DNA of 64,000 bases from Scylla paramamosain (lineage: Eukaryota; Arthropoda; Malacostraca; Decapoda; Portunidae). The notes beneath the pieces were generated by a model. The model did no database searches. It was not told the DNA's origin and worked only from the letters and a program-made list of their open reading frames with translations. The stretch lies in contig NW_026973698.1 of NCBI RefSeq assembly GCF_035594125.1, positions 1 to 64,000 of the forward strand, in the 5' to 3' direction. The position numbers and the translations under genes are program-made. Position 1 is the stretch's first letter, and each line of letters begins with the position of its first letter. Positions 47,157-62,423 of this stretch are shown here, piece by piece.

Positions 47157-47501
47157 TTTGGCCAGTGCTGGGAGGGGTCGGTGACTTGACACGTATTCCC
47201 ACACCTGGACACCAGCAACCACCACCACCACTCAGCAGCCTGCAAAGATCCTCAGTGCATGTGAAGTCACTCAGTGATATCAACAGAGATGGTGACCAGC
47301 ATGAGGGCACATATTTTTGAGGGCTTCATGGATGAGGACCTCAGCGTAGCACACACTGATAAACCAATCATGAAAACTGAAGAAGACAATGTGAAAATAG
47401 AAAAAAATATGGAGCTTAACAGCGATGATAAAGGTGTTGAAGGAAGGAAGAGAAGTGGGTGGTGACAATGTAAAAAAGATATCCAGTGATATATTAGAGA
47501 T

Positions 47502-48022
47502 GACTTGAGGATACAGTCAGCAAACTTGAAAATCAACTAGATGATGTAGAGCAATATGAAAGAAGAGATACTATAATAATTAGTGGTCCTGCATTGCCCA
47601 GAGAACAAAACCATGAAAACTCAACTGACCTTGTTGTGAATTCAGTTAAAGATAATCTGCACATCAATTTAAGTCATGCTGACATCAATGTTGCTCACAG
47701 GTTAGGTTCAAAAAGTCAAAACAAAGAGAGACCAATAATTGTAAAGCTGCTAAATAGATCAAAGAAGGCAGAAATAATGGATGCCTGTGTAAAAGTTAAA
47801 CCTAGCCTCTATGTTAATGAAAGTCTCACTCCAAAACGACGCAACATCTTCAATACAGTTTGGGGTATCAGGAAAAAAAACAAGGAGCTTTTCCAACAGT
47901 GCTACACAAGGGATGGAAAGATCTTTGTTAAATTAAAAACATCTAGTCAAAAACACATGATAACCACTGAACAGTCTTTGAACATTTTCCTAGATAAATA
48001 TCCTGTTCTGGCCCAGTCTTAA
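47502..48022 (+). pseudogene. LINE C ORF1 (RNA-binding/coiled-coil protein), 5' part broken
   Basis: The frame reads SKLENQLDDVEQYERRDTII, then ISGPALPREQN, VAHRLGSKSQNKERPIIVKL, SLYVNESLTPKRR and KHMITTEQSLNIFL, ending at 48,022. This is the coiled coil, RRM-like, C-terminal domain order of L1/CR1-type ORF1 proteins (E-x-Y-x-R-R-D then A-H-R-L-G then R-P-I-I-V). Upstream pieces from 47,290 (MVTSMRAHIFEGFMDEDLSV) are in another frame, and a TGA precedes 47,502, so the start is lost. The protein normally binds the element's RNA. Confidence 0.7.
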
Positions 48023-48626
48023 ATGTGCTCTTAACTCAACATGATGCAATATTTCCTACCAAACATTCTAGAAATCTTTATGTCTATTTAATTTATATGT
48101 ATTCATTATCCTTTCCTGTGTATATATTTTATATGTCATATCCTATGCATGTCTCCAACCTATTATTATTCATCTTAATTATTATTCATCTTAATTTTTT
48201 CTAGATTTCATCATATGAAACTTTCTTTTATCATCTACTACTTTGCCTATTTATCTATTACTTTGCCAATATCTTGGGTATGAAGCTTTATTCTATCATC
48301 TTTACTTTGCCAATATCTTGAACATTTCTAGTTTTATCAACTTAATCCTTTTGATCACCAAATTCTGCAAACATTTTGCAATCTACCTTCCACCCTTCTT
48401 ATGACATACCTGGTAAGCCTTCCAATTTCTTTTTATTTAATTTTTATTTTAATTTTTTATTATGTATTTCCTTATTCTTTGATTATTCTTCTCTATCTCT
48501 ACTTATCATATCCTTCCTTTCCTCTCCCTTAAACTTTTCCAAATCCTTTCCACTCTCTCCTCCCTCTCTGCTACCCATACTTGCCCCCTTTTCTACTAGC
48601 CTTTCTTTAATTCCCCTTTCTATATC

Positions 48627-51600
48627 ATGAACTTTACTAGTGAGAATCTCCTCAATACACTTTTCAACGACTTAGAAGACAACAATGAATCTGATAGCAT
48701 CGGCATAGAAATAATAAATTCCATGTACTTATCTCTTGAGTTAGATGATATCTGTAATTATCATGACCTTACCTCATACAAGAATGTTATACCAAGAAGT
48801 AGCGCTGACTATATCAATATTCTCCATATAAATGCCCGCTCACTAAACAAAAATTATGACCAAGTAATCTCTTTTATCAAATCTCTTCCCAAACTCCCTG
48901 ATATCTTATGTATAAGTGAAACCTGGCTCAATGCAAATAATGTTCACCTTCACGAAATTGATGGCTATAAGTCATATCATGTTCACAGGCCTTTATACTC
49001 TCCAGGTGGGGGTGTTGCAATTTATGTAAATATTGACCTACAAAGTGAAATTATTAAGGATTTTTGCATGTGTGATGAAAATGCTGAACTATGTAGTGTG
49101 AAAATTATTCTACCTACTACCTCCTACTCTGTTTCTTGTATTTACAGACCAAATAGTAAACATGCTAAAGTAAATGAATTTAATGCATATATTGATAATC
49201 TTCTTTCAAATAACTTTTTCACAAACAACAGGAATATACTCATAGGTGACTTCAATATAAACCTTCTTGAACATGTGTCACACCCTCCTACTAACTCTTT
49301 CATTACAACTATGCAATCAAACAATTACTTCCCACATATATCTCGACCAACAAGATTTTCAGACATAAATACAACTGCAGCCCCATCTTTATTGGATCAC
49401 GTCTGGACAAACTTCAATGAACCAGTCTCTTCTGGAATTTTCCACTTTCCTATCAGTGACCACCTTCCAGTGTTTATCAATATTCCAGTCTCTGATAAAG
49501 TGTGCAATATTCACCACAAAGTTGATTTTAGGCTACAAAATAGAGTAAATCGGTTGAAATTCACACAGACCCTATCAAATACAGACTGGAATCTCTACCT
49601 CACCAGCAGTGACACAAACACAAACTGCGATATATTCCTGGATAAATTATATAAAATATACTATTCCTGCTTCCCCAAAATAACCAAAACTATCACATCC
49701 AAAAGACTAAGTAAGCCTTGGTTAACACAGGGGTTAATAAATTCAACAAAACATAAATATCAGCTGTACAAACTATACAAACTAGGGTCAATTACAATGG
49801 ACCACTACAAACATTACAGAAATTATCTAAATAACTTAATAAAACGTAAAAAATCTGAATATTACCTACAAAGGTTTGAAAATTTTAGACTTAACACAAA
49901 AAAAGTTTGGGAACTAATTACCGAAATAGAAAACATTAATAATAATAACAAGACGGTCTCCCACACACTACACTATAATGACACAGTCCTACACACTCCA
50001 CATGAAATTTCAAATGCATTCATCACCTATTTTTCACAAATTGCACCTCAACTTAGCTCCCAGCTTCCTAGAGCTCAAAACTCACACATTTCTTATCTCA
50101 GAGGTAATTTCCTAAATTCCATGAATATTCCCATAGTGACAGGAAATGACATAGTAAAAGCTATTTCTGCCTTAAAAAATAAAAAATGCCCTACGGATGA
50201 AATACCTGTGAAAATAATCAAAGAGAACAAAAATCTTCTAGCAGAGCCACTCTCAAAATTATTCAATGATTCAATAAAAGATGGAGTTTTCCCTAATTGA
50301 TTCAAGCTGGCAAAAATTATCCCTATCCATAAATCGGGAAGTAAAACTAATATCTCAAACTACCGACCAATCTCTATTTTACCAGTGTTCTCTAAAATAT
50401 TTGAAATCATTATGAAGAACTTCCTCATGAACTACCTCAATTCACAAAAAATCTTAAATAATAGGCAATTTGGTTTCCGCCCCGGACTAAATACTTTTGA
50501 CGCTATAAATGTGTTTACCTCTGACCTACACGATGCCTTGAATAAACATAAGTCTATAATATCCATTTTCATTGATTTCAGCAAAGCTTTTGACACAGTT
50601 GACCCAAACATTCTAATAGACAAATTACGTCATTATGGTATTCGCGGTTGTGTGGAAAATTGGTTCAAATCATATTTAACTGGCCGATCTCATTTTACAT
50701 CCTACAATAACTCTAAATCTACCATCAAACCTATACATCTTGGCATGCCACAAGGTAGCATCTTAGGCCCTATCTTTTCCTGATATATATCAATGATATC
50801 AGCAATGCCTCTACTGCTTTCAACACTATACAGTTTGCTGATGACTCCACCTTGTACATGATTGGTGATAATCCCACTGACCTAATCTACAGAGCCAACC
50901 TAGAATTATCTGCCTTTTCTGAATGGTGTCTTGCAAATCGCCTAACAATTAACACAGCTAAAACTTCCTACATGTTATTTACAAATACCACCACCAAATA
51001 CCAACCCTTACCTAGACTTACCATATTAGATAAAGATATCACGCAAGTTTCTAAGACAAAATTTCTTGGAGTCACATTTGACAATAATCTTACCTTTAAA
51101 TATCACATATCAAACCTTTGCCTAAAATTATCTAGATCAATAGCTCTATTGCTGAAAATAAAAAACTTTGTTCCAGTGGAAATTATGAAAATCATGTATT
51201 ATGCCCATATATACCCACACTTAACCTACTGTAATCCAATTTGGTCCACTACCTACCCATGTCATCTACAAAATCTAAACATCCTCCACAAGAAAATTAT
51301 TAGAATCATGACTAATAGTGACTTCCTCCAACACACACCTCCACTCTTTAAATCTATGAAAATCCTTCAACTCTCTGACTTATCAAACTTCTCTATTGCA
51401 TCATACATGTTCAAATTGATAAATTCCAACAACAATAATACCCTGACCCTAACTCATAACCACTCCACACGCTACAGACATTCTCTACAGATTCCCCATC
51501 ATACTTTAACTCTCTACCAACACTCTCTAATGTATAAAGGTCCCAAAATATGGAATAGCACCCTGTCACACATAAAAAATTCATTAAGCGTAAATATCTT

Positions 51601-51640
51601 TAAGAGAAAACTAAAAGAATATTTATTGTCTCAATACTGA
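48627..51640 (+). pseudogene. LINE C ORF2: AP-type endonuclease plus reverse transcriptase, one stop and one frameshift
   Basis: The ATG at 48,627 starts a 557-codon frame. Endonuclease motifs are complete: LHINARSLNKNYDQ (metal-binding Asn), ISETWLN (Glu), SPGGGVAIYV, SCIYRPNS, LIGDFNINLL, LLDHVW, ISDHLPVFI (Asp-His). After a TGA at about 50,299 (FPN-stop-FKLAKIIPIHKSG) the reverse transcriptase continues: NYRPISILPVFSKIFE, FGFRPGLNTFDAI, FIDFSKAFDTVDPN, GMPQGSILGPI. A missing T near 50,776 then shifts the frame, followed by YINDISNAS and IQFADDSTLYMIG with both catalytic Asp (50,831-50,845). The C-terminus ends VNIFKRKLKEYLLSQY at 51,637. Confidence 0.85.
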
Positions 51641-52125
51641 CACATCTTGTACTTCAATCAATTTTTATCAATATCAGTTATTTTGTTTCTTGGTATTGTA
51701 ACCAAATAGTTCATATCCTCTGTAACTAAAATAGTTTATAACCTCTAGTATATATACATATTTATTTGTTTGTTTAATTATTCTCAAAACTAATATTTGC
51801 TTGTTTATAATCAGATTCCACTTCAATTTTCTCTATTTCTCATGTATAATTATAATTTTTCCTCCTTTCCTTCCTGTTCTTGCAAAGCCATTTATCCCTA
51901 AATCTTTTGTTATTGCTATTAATTTTTTTTTTTTTTCATTTTCTTCAATTAGATTTTTAGTTTTAGTGTTGTTTTACATTTCAGTATTAAGTAGATATTA
52001 AGTGTGCCCAAAAAGCTTGTGCTTCATAAGGGGCTATTTGTCTTTCAATCAATTGTACCTTAAGCTTATATATGTATTACAGACAAACATAATAAAGTGT
52101 TTAAAAGTGTTTAAAGTGTTTAAAG

Positions 52126-54340
<2,215 letters not shown>

Positions 54341-54559
54341 CGGTGGGAGTAACAGGAATGGCAATAGAGGAATGTGCATTAGTAGGGGAAAAAAAAAAAA
54401 AAAAAATCATCCCTGAGCTTATGTACCGTATGTGGCCTTTGAATGCTGTTTTGATGAGAGAGCAAAGCGCTTCAAAACACGAGGTTATGAGTCATTACCA
54501 GATGAACATTTTCCCTGTCCACGCACAATCAGCAAGGAACAATCATCCACCTCTATTTA

Positions 54560-54790
54560 ACCCCCGCCATTATTACCTAACAACCCCAACAGATACGGTT
54601 TCATTTCCACCAGTTTTCAGACCTCACCTGCAGCGGCCGCGTCACGGTACCTACCTACGTGTCGCTTTCCTGCCACACCGACGCCGCCCCGCGACACTGA
54701 CGCCAATATTCACAACACAACGAATACTTACCGCTGCGTGACAGTCTCCGAGCAGAGGGAGGGAGGGAGGGAGGGAGAGGCATCAACTCC
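54560..54790 (-). promoter_or_regulatory. CpG-rich putative 5' exon/promoter region (minus strand)
   Basis: The richest CpG stretch up to here (GCGGCCGCGTCACGG, GACGCCGCCCCGCGACAC). Read on the minus strand it has two strong donors: GCTGCAG then GTGAGGTCTG (exon end near 54,631) and CACGCAGCG then GTAAGTATTC (near 54,731). No start codon with a recognisable protein follows, so a non-coding first exon of a minus-strand gene is inferred. Confidence 0.35.
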
Positions 54791-54929
54791 CGCTAGTGAT
54801 GGGGTGAGAGGTAGTAAGATGGTTCTTGGTAATTCGCTCGTCTTAAAACACGCAATGAATCAATCGTTATTATTATTTAAATGTTTGTGTTTTTATCCCA
54901 ACACTGATTTGTCATTTAGTGCAACATGA

Positions 54930-56290
54930 AGTCGCTATTTAATATCAACCGATACAATTCGAAAATGAAGCTCGTGAAATGTGGACACTGAGGGAGTAAA
55001 AACACGTCATTATGCTGAGGTCGTCGACTGGCGGGGCGGTGCCTCTGTCTGCCCGCCTCTGTCTGGGGAACTCTTGGAAATGTTGACAATGCAGTGCAAC
55101 AGTTGATGGTTATTATTCATTTGATGGCTAATTAGTTAAATGTTTTAAAGTTACAACTTCCGACATCTCACAATGATTTCCTGGAACACAATCGGGAATA
55201 TTGCCACAGGTATGAACACTAAATGCTGAAAATAATTGGTAGTCTTGGACGAGTGTAGCATAGTAAAGTATAAACACAAGTGGATATTCAAGTATCATGA
55301 TAGGTAAACATGGCGGTCATCATAACACGAGCAGCAGGCAGCTCCCTACTTGTTTTTGGTGTTAAGAGGCGGTATTTAGGCTTAATTTGGCTCCCTACTC
55401 AAAAACCACCGCTTTCCCACCCAGAGTCCTCAACATTGTAGGGGTTACAAGCCGAAAAAAAAAAAAAAAAATAGGAAATGAGAGCCGCGCTGCTAATCTA
55501 GTAATTTACCCGATGACAAACTTCAGTAAAGTGAGCTAGTTCTTGATACTAAATATACGACCACTGCAGAAAAAAAAAAAAAACTAAATAAATCAAACCC
55601 TCATTTTCAGAAACAAAACTTGCAAAATTACATCAGAACAACCCAACGACAGGGGAAGGCCGCCCTACAATGCCTGTATATACCACCATACTGTGCCCCC
55701 TCCTGCGTTAGGAACACGAGCTCACACACAACACATTACCATACCAATAAGCAGTAATACCCTCCCCCACAAACACTAGTTACTGTACATGGCAATTTTA
55801 TCTTCCTTGGACCACGGTAGCTGCTCCCCCCCCCCCCCCCCTCTCTCTCTCTCTCTCATATTGTAGATACCGTAAGTTATGTAATTAAATAAATTTGATT
55901 AGTACATAAATGTTTGTTGCTCTTTGAGATTCACTTGCAATATTGAATTACTAAGTCAACATACGTACTACAGCTGTAAGTTAACTTTGATATGATTTAC
56001 CAATAAGTTAGCGTGGGTGACGCGGGATGACCACACGAAGGCGATGAGGCAACAAAGAAATATATAACGCCCACTCATCTTCACTGGGTCTCTGGTCCCT
56101 CAAGATATGCGCACAAGTATGGAGTGGGAAGTCTGCGCCGGTAGTGCGTTACCAACAAAACCATGAATCTTAAGATCCACTGCCGACTAGAATATTACCA
56201 GGCAAAACAACCGCTATATCAGCACGTTCTGTGTATACTGGCAATGATATTCCAGCCCTCTCCTTTCTCAATATTGTCTAGAAACTCAGC
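54930..56290. other. Mixed unique DNA with A- and C-homopolymers, no gene seen
   Basis: Poly-A runs (about 55,455 and 55,569), a poly-C plus CT run at 55,828-55,858, and ordinary AT-rich DNA. Many stops in all frames. A TGGCGGTC segment at about 55,312 next to GTAAACATGG has no downstream open frame of note. Confidence 0.4.
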
Positions 56291-56299
56291 ATTCTGATA

Positions 56300-56560
56300 T
56301 CAGTAAACCTTTGCAGATGTTGGCAGCTCTGCGGGACCCCCACAACACAGCGCCTCGCCACTCGCTGATTGGCTAAACCTTGGCCGCTCACATCTCGCGC
56401 CTCGCTGCCTGACGCAAGCCGCGCCGCCGCTCGCCCCGCTCATCACCACAGGAAGAAATGCATGGAATCTGTAAGAGGTGTCAGGAAGGGGATTTGTGAA
56501 CCCTTTGGTGGCAATGCACATTGTTCCTGCGTGTTCCTCTCCCCCAGCAGTGATAAAGAT
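56300..56560. promoter_or_regulatory. CpG-rich segment with inverted CCAAT box, putative promoter
   Basis: Dense CpG (CGCGCCTCGC, GCCGCGCCGCCGCTCGCCCC) with GATTGGCT at about 56,365 (an inverted CCAAT). Short open frames on both strands (about 67-73 codons) overlap completely and have no domain, so I take the region as a promoter/5' UTR rather than coding DNA. CpG persists to about 56,710. Confidence 0.35.
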
Positions 56561-56869
56561 GAAGTATTATAAGCCTTTACCTCCCAAATGCCGCCGTGCA
56601 GGAAGTTGGTGAAAAAACGGCTTGCCAGCCACCGCCGCCTTCACCATAACAAACTTATTCCACGGTGTGTTTGCCGCCACCGAGAGGAACTTAAAGACCC
56701 TCCTGCGCGCTTACCAATGGTATTCGATTTTCACGTGTTTGGAATGGAAGTCTGCGAGGGATATTAATACGAGGGGGCACTTGAGAAGGAAATGATAAAT
56801 AATGGTGTTGAAAATGTTTACATTAAAATACATAACGAGGCAGAGAAAAAGTAGATATTGAGTACACAC

Positions 56870-57102
56870 ACACACACGTAAAGACTGAAAAAAAAAAAAT
56901 AATAATAATAATAAATAATAATAATCACGTGGAAATAAATAAATTAAGGAAACTTAACACAACCTGCAGTGAAGAGACCCGAGTAAAAGGAGAGAAAAAG
57001 AAGAAAAAAAAAAGAAAAAGACTAAAAAGAGTGACCTCCAATTACACGCTGTCAGGACCAACCACCAACCACCACAAGGGTCTCAAGGAGGAGAATGCAC
57101 AT

Positions 57103-57183
<81 letters not shown>

Positions 57184-57268
57184 AACGCGGAAGCTATGTG
57201 GAAAAGGAAAACACAAATTTTGAAAAATACACAAGCATACTGGATAAACACACACACACACACACACA

Positions 57269-57312
<44 letters not shown>

Positions 57313-57347
57313 GGAATAACACAAGACATTTCATCATCTTCAATGCA

Positions 57348-57425
<78 letters not shown>
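56870..57425. repeat. AC, AAT, GA, AC and CT arrays
   Basis: A short AC run at about 56,863-56,878, AAT at 56,899-56,925, GA 57,103-57,182 with GG interruptions, AC 57,248-57,312, CT 57,351-57,425. The 212-codon frame across them consists of repeats and A-rich DNA and is not supported as a gene. Confidence 0.9.
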
Positions 57426-57901
57426 TCTGCCTCTTCTGCAATCTTTTATTCTCCCGCTAACGAAGAATAAGGATGCTGCTTCATCCAACAACAACAAGAC
57501 AACACGAGGAAAGAGATGGTGGATGAGCGCCTTCCTGGATGACTTACATTCGTCTCCCATGGGATGAGCCTCAAAGCCATAACTGCCTGGGAGGTGCCTG
57601 GGAGATGAGAGATGCTGCCAAAGATGATAGGATGGTGGAAAGTGGTTTAGAGGAGAGATGCAGGGAAATGATGCAGTGGTAGAAGAAATGATAGGATGCA
57701 GAAAGAGAAAATAGATGCTGAGAGATGACAGAAAACGAGGAAATACGAGGATAGATTGAGAAAGAAGGGTTGCCTGGTACTATTGCATGAGATGAAAGGA
57801 TGATGGCGGGAAGGGAAAGATGAGGCATCGAAAAAAAGACTAAATCATGGAAGGGAGACATGATGAAAATGCACCAGAAAAGGAGTAACGAATGCTGGGG
57901 A

Positions 57902-57934
<33 letters not shown>

Positions 57935-58380
57935 GATAATGATACTGAAAGAGATGAAAAGTATGATGCAAGAAAGATGATACTAAGGAAGACATGACTG
58001 TGCAGAAAAGAAAATAATGGGTGTTGAGAGAGAGAAAAAAAGACGAAGATAAAGAAAAAATAATGCCAAAACGAGAGAAGGAGAGGACGAGGAGGAAGAG
58101 AATTTCTGGAGAAAGGGTAAAGGTGATGTGAAAGTTTTTTTTTTTTTTCCTTTTGCCAGAGAAAAAGTTTTTTTTTTCTTTTGCCAGAGAGAAAGGAAGG
58201 AGGTCGGATGAGGCTGCGTACGTGTTAAAGAAGAAGAGAATATTAAAGAAAGAAAATAATAATAAAGCTAAAAATATATGGAGAGAAGAAGAGGAAGCAG
58301 AAGAGAAGAAAAGAAAGAGAAAAATGAGGAACGATTATGGTGGGCACTTAGAAAATGACGTGAAATTTATTACTACTGCA
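57426..58380. other. Purine-rich spacer, no gene seen
   Basis: GATGATAGGATG-type degenerate repeats about 57,600-57,870 (many ATGAGA/ATGATG words), an AC array 57,905-57,934, then a duplicated TTTTGCCAGAGA next to poly-T at about 58,135-58,190. There are no exon signals in pairs. Confidence 0.45.
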
Positions 58381-58384
58381 CTAA

Positions 58385-58708
58385 ACACACACACACACCA
58401 CACACACACACACACACACATACACCACACACACAGAAAATTTAACTACGACGCAACACACACGCAACATCAATGGTATACAAATAAAAGATAAACATAC
58501 GCAAATGTTTCATTTATACTGCAAACGAAATAGTATAACCTAGAGAGGAAATTGTCAGGTATACATAGAAAATGACGCTGGATTAGTCAAAACTCCATAC
58601 ATTTTAGACGCATGCCTGCGAAACACCTGACAGGATACGACAGGGTTGTGTTTCTACCAGTGTGTGTTGACCAACAGGTGTGGAAAGTTGTGGGAGGCTG
58701 ACAGGTGT

Positions 58709-58756
<48 letters not shown>

Positions 58757-58869
58757 TGGGAAAACTTACAGGTGTGTTCAGGTGTAAGTTGAAAGAATGA
58801 CAGGTTTGCATAGCGATTCTTGTAATAATTTGCTCAAATGTTGTTCAAACTTAAAGACAGAAAGACACT

Positions 58870-58942
<73 letters not shown>

Positions 58943-59040
58943 ACGTTCCCAGAGTGGAAAACGTTCTAAGCTTCTTATTGGAGTTACTTTTTTATTCATT
59001 TATTCATCGTTCAGAGAGAGAGAGAGAGAGAGAGAGAGAA
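58385..59040. repeat. AC, GA, CT, GA arrays
   Basis: AC 58,385-58,435 with CC interruptions, GA 58,710-58,754, CT 58,871-58,937, GA 59,013-59,039. The 58,560-58,800 interval has four ACAGGTGTR words (58,628-58,800) but no gene. Confidence 0.9.
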
Positions 59041-59299
59041 GGGGGCGGTGGGGGGAGGGGCTTATAAAAGTATCGGTGTCCATGTAGTCAATTTCTATGC
59101 TTTAACATTTGTGTGTGTCTGGGTCCAAGGTGTCATGTTTTGGTTCCGCACCATGTTCACTTTTATGTTTCGGAGTTTAATTCCATTTCTATTTGAACAG
59201 TGCGAGAATTGTTGAGAGATAAAAGTACAACTGAAATATATATCAATGGAGTTGTGCAGGAATGACAGTGCTAGTAATTGTGAATATTATGATATTGAT

Positions 59300-59507
59300 T
59301 ACACTGGTAGCGATACTACTACAATTACTACCACTATTATTACTACTTCTGTTACAACTATTACTACTACTACTACTACTACTACTACTATTGCTGCTGC
59401 TTGTGTTTCTGCAACAAATAACAACGACAACAGCAACAACAACAACAAATGCAACTGATCTTACTATTGCTGCTGCTGCGCTGCTACTACTACTACTACT
59501 ACTACTA

Positions 59508-59543
<36 letters not shown>

Positions 59544-59588
59544 CGCTACGTATTATATAACAACAACAACAACAACAACAATGATTCC

Positions 59589-59657
<69 letters not shown>

Positions 59658-59764
59658 CAGTTGCGTGTTTTTCCTTTTTTTTACCTAGTTTTCCCTGTAC
59701 ATCGAGGTCAATTTATTTCCTCCTTTATCTGCACTGTTTCTTTCCCTTCCATTCAACAATTTTG

Positions 59765-59850
<86 letters not shown>
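59300..59850. repeat. ACT/AAC trinucleotides and two CT arrays
   Basis: ACT-rich 59,315-59,390 and 59,485-59,545, AAC at about 59,418-59,450 and 59,561-59,580, CT 59,592-59,652 and 59,767-59,850. Confidence 0.9.
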
Positions 59851-59853
<3 letters not shown>

Positions 59854-60015
59854 ACTATAAGTATCGTGAGATCAAATTAGCAGCAACCATTTTTTTTAAA
59901 TATTATTTACTTACTTATCTTATTTTATTTTATTTAATTAATTATTTTTTATTTTTTATTTTTTTTTGTTATTTGCGACATTAAACGGCATGTTCCATTT
60001 TCGGATTTAAAGTGT

Positions 60016-60043
60016 GTGCGTGTGTGTGTGTGTGTGTCTGTGT
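60016..60043. repeat. (GT)n next to the SINE
   Basis: Short GT run at the 3' side of the SINE (minus strand sense). Confidence 0.85.
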
Positions 60044-60316
60044 GATTCACTTACGGTCGTCTGGTGGTCACCCAGACAGCCGTTCCCCTACGGAAAGAGC
60101 TCAGAGCTCATAGTGACCGATCTTTGGGTAGGACTGAGACCACTGACACACCACACACCACACACCGGGACAGCGAGGTCACAACCCCTCGGGTTACATC
60201 CCGTACCTACTTGCTGCTAGAGAGCTACACATTAAGAGGCTCGCCCATTTGCCTCGCCGAGCCCGGGATTCGAACCCGGGCCTTCTGAGCCAAGTGTACT
60301 AACCACTACACTACGC

Positions 60317-60320
<4 letters not shown>
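60044..60320 (-). mobile_element. tRNA-derived SINE, complete-looking copy
   Basis: On the minus strand the head (about 60,318-60,256) has a box-A-like TAGTGTAGTGGTTAGTA and a perfect box B GGTTCGAATCC (plus strand 60,266-60,276) flanked by the CCCGGG/CCCGGG T-arm. A body follows with GGCGAGGCAAATGGGCGAGC, CGAGGGGTTGTGACCTCGCT and TCAGTCCTACCCAAAGATCG. The body is shared with the fragment at 806-1,095. Both ends run into GT/AC microsatellites. Transcription would be by RNA polymerase III; amplification depends on a partner LINE not identified here. Confidence 0.8.
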
Positions 60321-60348
<28 letters not shown>

Positions 60349-60433
60349 AGTGAAAAAACACGCACAAGACATATATCGGAATGTAAATAAGAGAAATTTT
60401 AGTAGGCTGTATGTCACCCTTACATCAATTTCC

Positions 60434-60469
<36 letters not shown>

Positions 60470-60536
60470 AACGCGTGCACGCGAGGCCCTGGTAGGATAA
60501 ATCTGACTATTGAAAATTCTTTCATGTATTTCCTCA

Positions 60537-60622
<86 letters not shown>
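60317..60622. repeat. GT, AC and GA arrays
   Basis: GT 60,317-60,348 directly abutting the SINE head, AC 60,434-60,470, GA 60,540-60,622. Confidence 0.95.
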
Positions 60623-60624
<2 letters not shown>

Positions 60625-61300
60625 TCCTCCTCCCACATCCTTTCTTTCTTTCTTTTTAGAAAAGTGGGGTGAAGCGAAGTAAGAGTGGGGATAGAAGAAG
60701 GATATAGTGAGAAATATTGAAGTATAGTAAGAGTTAACAGTGTGTGGGCAGTCCACGTTGCTATTGTTGATAGTGTAGGTAAAAATCTGTTCTTTCCTCG
60801 CTCTTAGACACTTTGATATAGTTAGGTTTGAGTTTCCAACCTATAAATTTGCAGCTGGATGTAAGTGTAGGTGTAATGAGTGACATATTTGTGTGGTGAT
60901 TAGCTAGTTTTTTTTTTTTTTTTTTTTTTTGAAGGGTCGTATGTACGTGTTTCTTGTGTGAGTGTTTTTTCGTATTGATGTTGATGTTCGTGTTCCAAGT
61001 TATGTGTGAGTGTGTGTGTTTGTGTGATGTGTGGTGTTGGTGAATGTAAATACTGAATGTAAAATAATGTTGGTTTCGTGTTTCAAGTTATGTGTGTGTG
61101 TTTGTGTGATGTGTGGCGTTGGTGAATGTAAATACATATATACATGATATAATTTTTTTTTTTTTTTTTTTTTTTTTAAGGCAGAGATCAGCTAAACCAT
61201 CACTATCCCTATCCAACAAGACTGCCTTATTACTTGTTTATTTACATCCCACATCCACAAACACATCTACACACACACGCGCACACAAAGGGCGAAAAAA
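60623..61300. other. AT-rich spacer with poly-T and a short duplication
   Basis: Poly-T at 60,909-60,930 and 61,149-61,179. A segment TTATGTGTGTGTGTTTGTGT-GATGTGTGG-GTTGGTGAATGTAAATAC occurs twice (about 61,000 and 61,088). No gene. Confidence 0.6.
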
Positions 61301-61305
61301 ATATA

Positions 61306-61871
<566 letters not shown>

Positions 61872-62059
61872 ATCTTCCCTTTTGACTTCATTATGAGCAC
61901 CATTATTGAGTTTATTCCAGTCGTACATCACTGCATCTGGGAAGCACTTACTTACTTTCTATGTATTTCATAAGTGTTCTATAAATCTGACGTATTCTAT
62001 AAAATCTAACTTGACAAATTCATGTATTCTATAACTTAAACTTCACCACACGTGAACAA

Positions 62060-62262
62060 ACTCTCGTCCCTTCTTGATAACACATCGCAGTTCCCCCACC
62101 ACATTAATATCACTTGTCGGTGGGGTGGGAAGGCAGAAAGCACACGGCAGTGAGTCATTTTTTGTGGTGGTTTTGGGCGAAGCGTATGAAGTTTGCTACC
62201 TTGTTCTCATTGGGAGTGGCGGACGCAGGCATTTGTTACATAATCCGAGGCAGGGTAAGTAA
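62060..62262 (+). other. Possible exon ending at a consensus splice donor
   Basis: Higher GC than its surroundings. It ends GAGGCAGG then GTAAGTAAG (donor at about 62,256), a near-perfect match to the U1 consensus. A short open frame ends just past it. No start, domain or downstream exon can be tied to it, so it is only a candidate 5' or non-coding exon. Confidence 0.25.
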
Positions 62263-62345
62263 GACGTGGTGTAGCTTTGCTTGTCACTAAAACAACAAAG
62301 TCTTCATAAGGGAAAAGTTTGCAGGGGAAGTTAGGCCTCTGCTAG

Positions 62346-62353
62346 TCTCTCTC

Positions 62354-62423
<70 letters not shown>

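Larger units (their letters stand above)
47157..52125 (+). mobile_element. Family C LINE (CR1/L2-like), near full-length, two ORFs
   Basis: About 4.9 kb: 5' leader from about 47,157, ORF1 (about 47,290-48,022), a 600-bp AT-rich spacer, ORF2 (48,627-51,640), and an AT-rich 3' region ending in AATAAAGTGTTTAAAAGTGT with short TTTAAAGTG direct repeats at about 52,090-52,125. Short tandem repeats instead of poly-A at the 3' end, plus the ORF2 wording, point to the CR1/L2 group. Only one stop and one frameshift are found in ORF2, so it is the youngest LINE here. Confidence 0.8.

Noticed and set aside
56929..57567. 212-codon frame with THTH, ERERE and SLSLS runs
   Set aside because: Made of GA, AC and CT arrays plus A-rich DNA. 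No domain or splice support.
60256..60320. Functional tRNA gene
   Set aside because: The T-arm and box B are good, but the acceptor stem does not pair properly and the sequence continues directly into a repeated SINE body also found at 0.8-1.1 kb.
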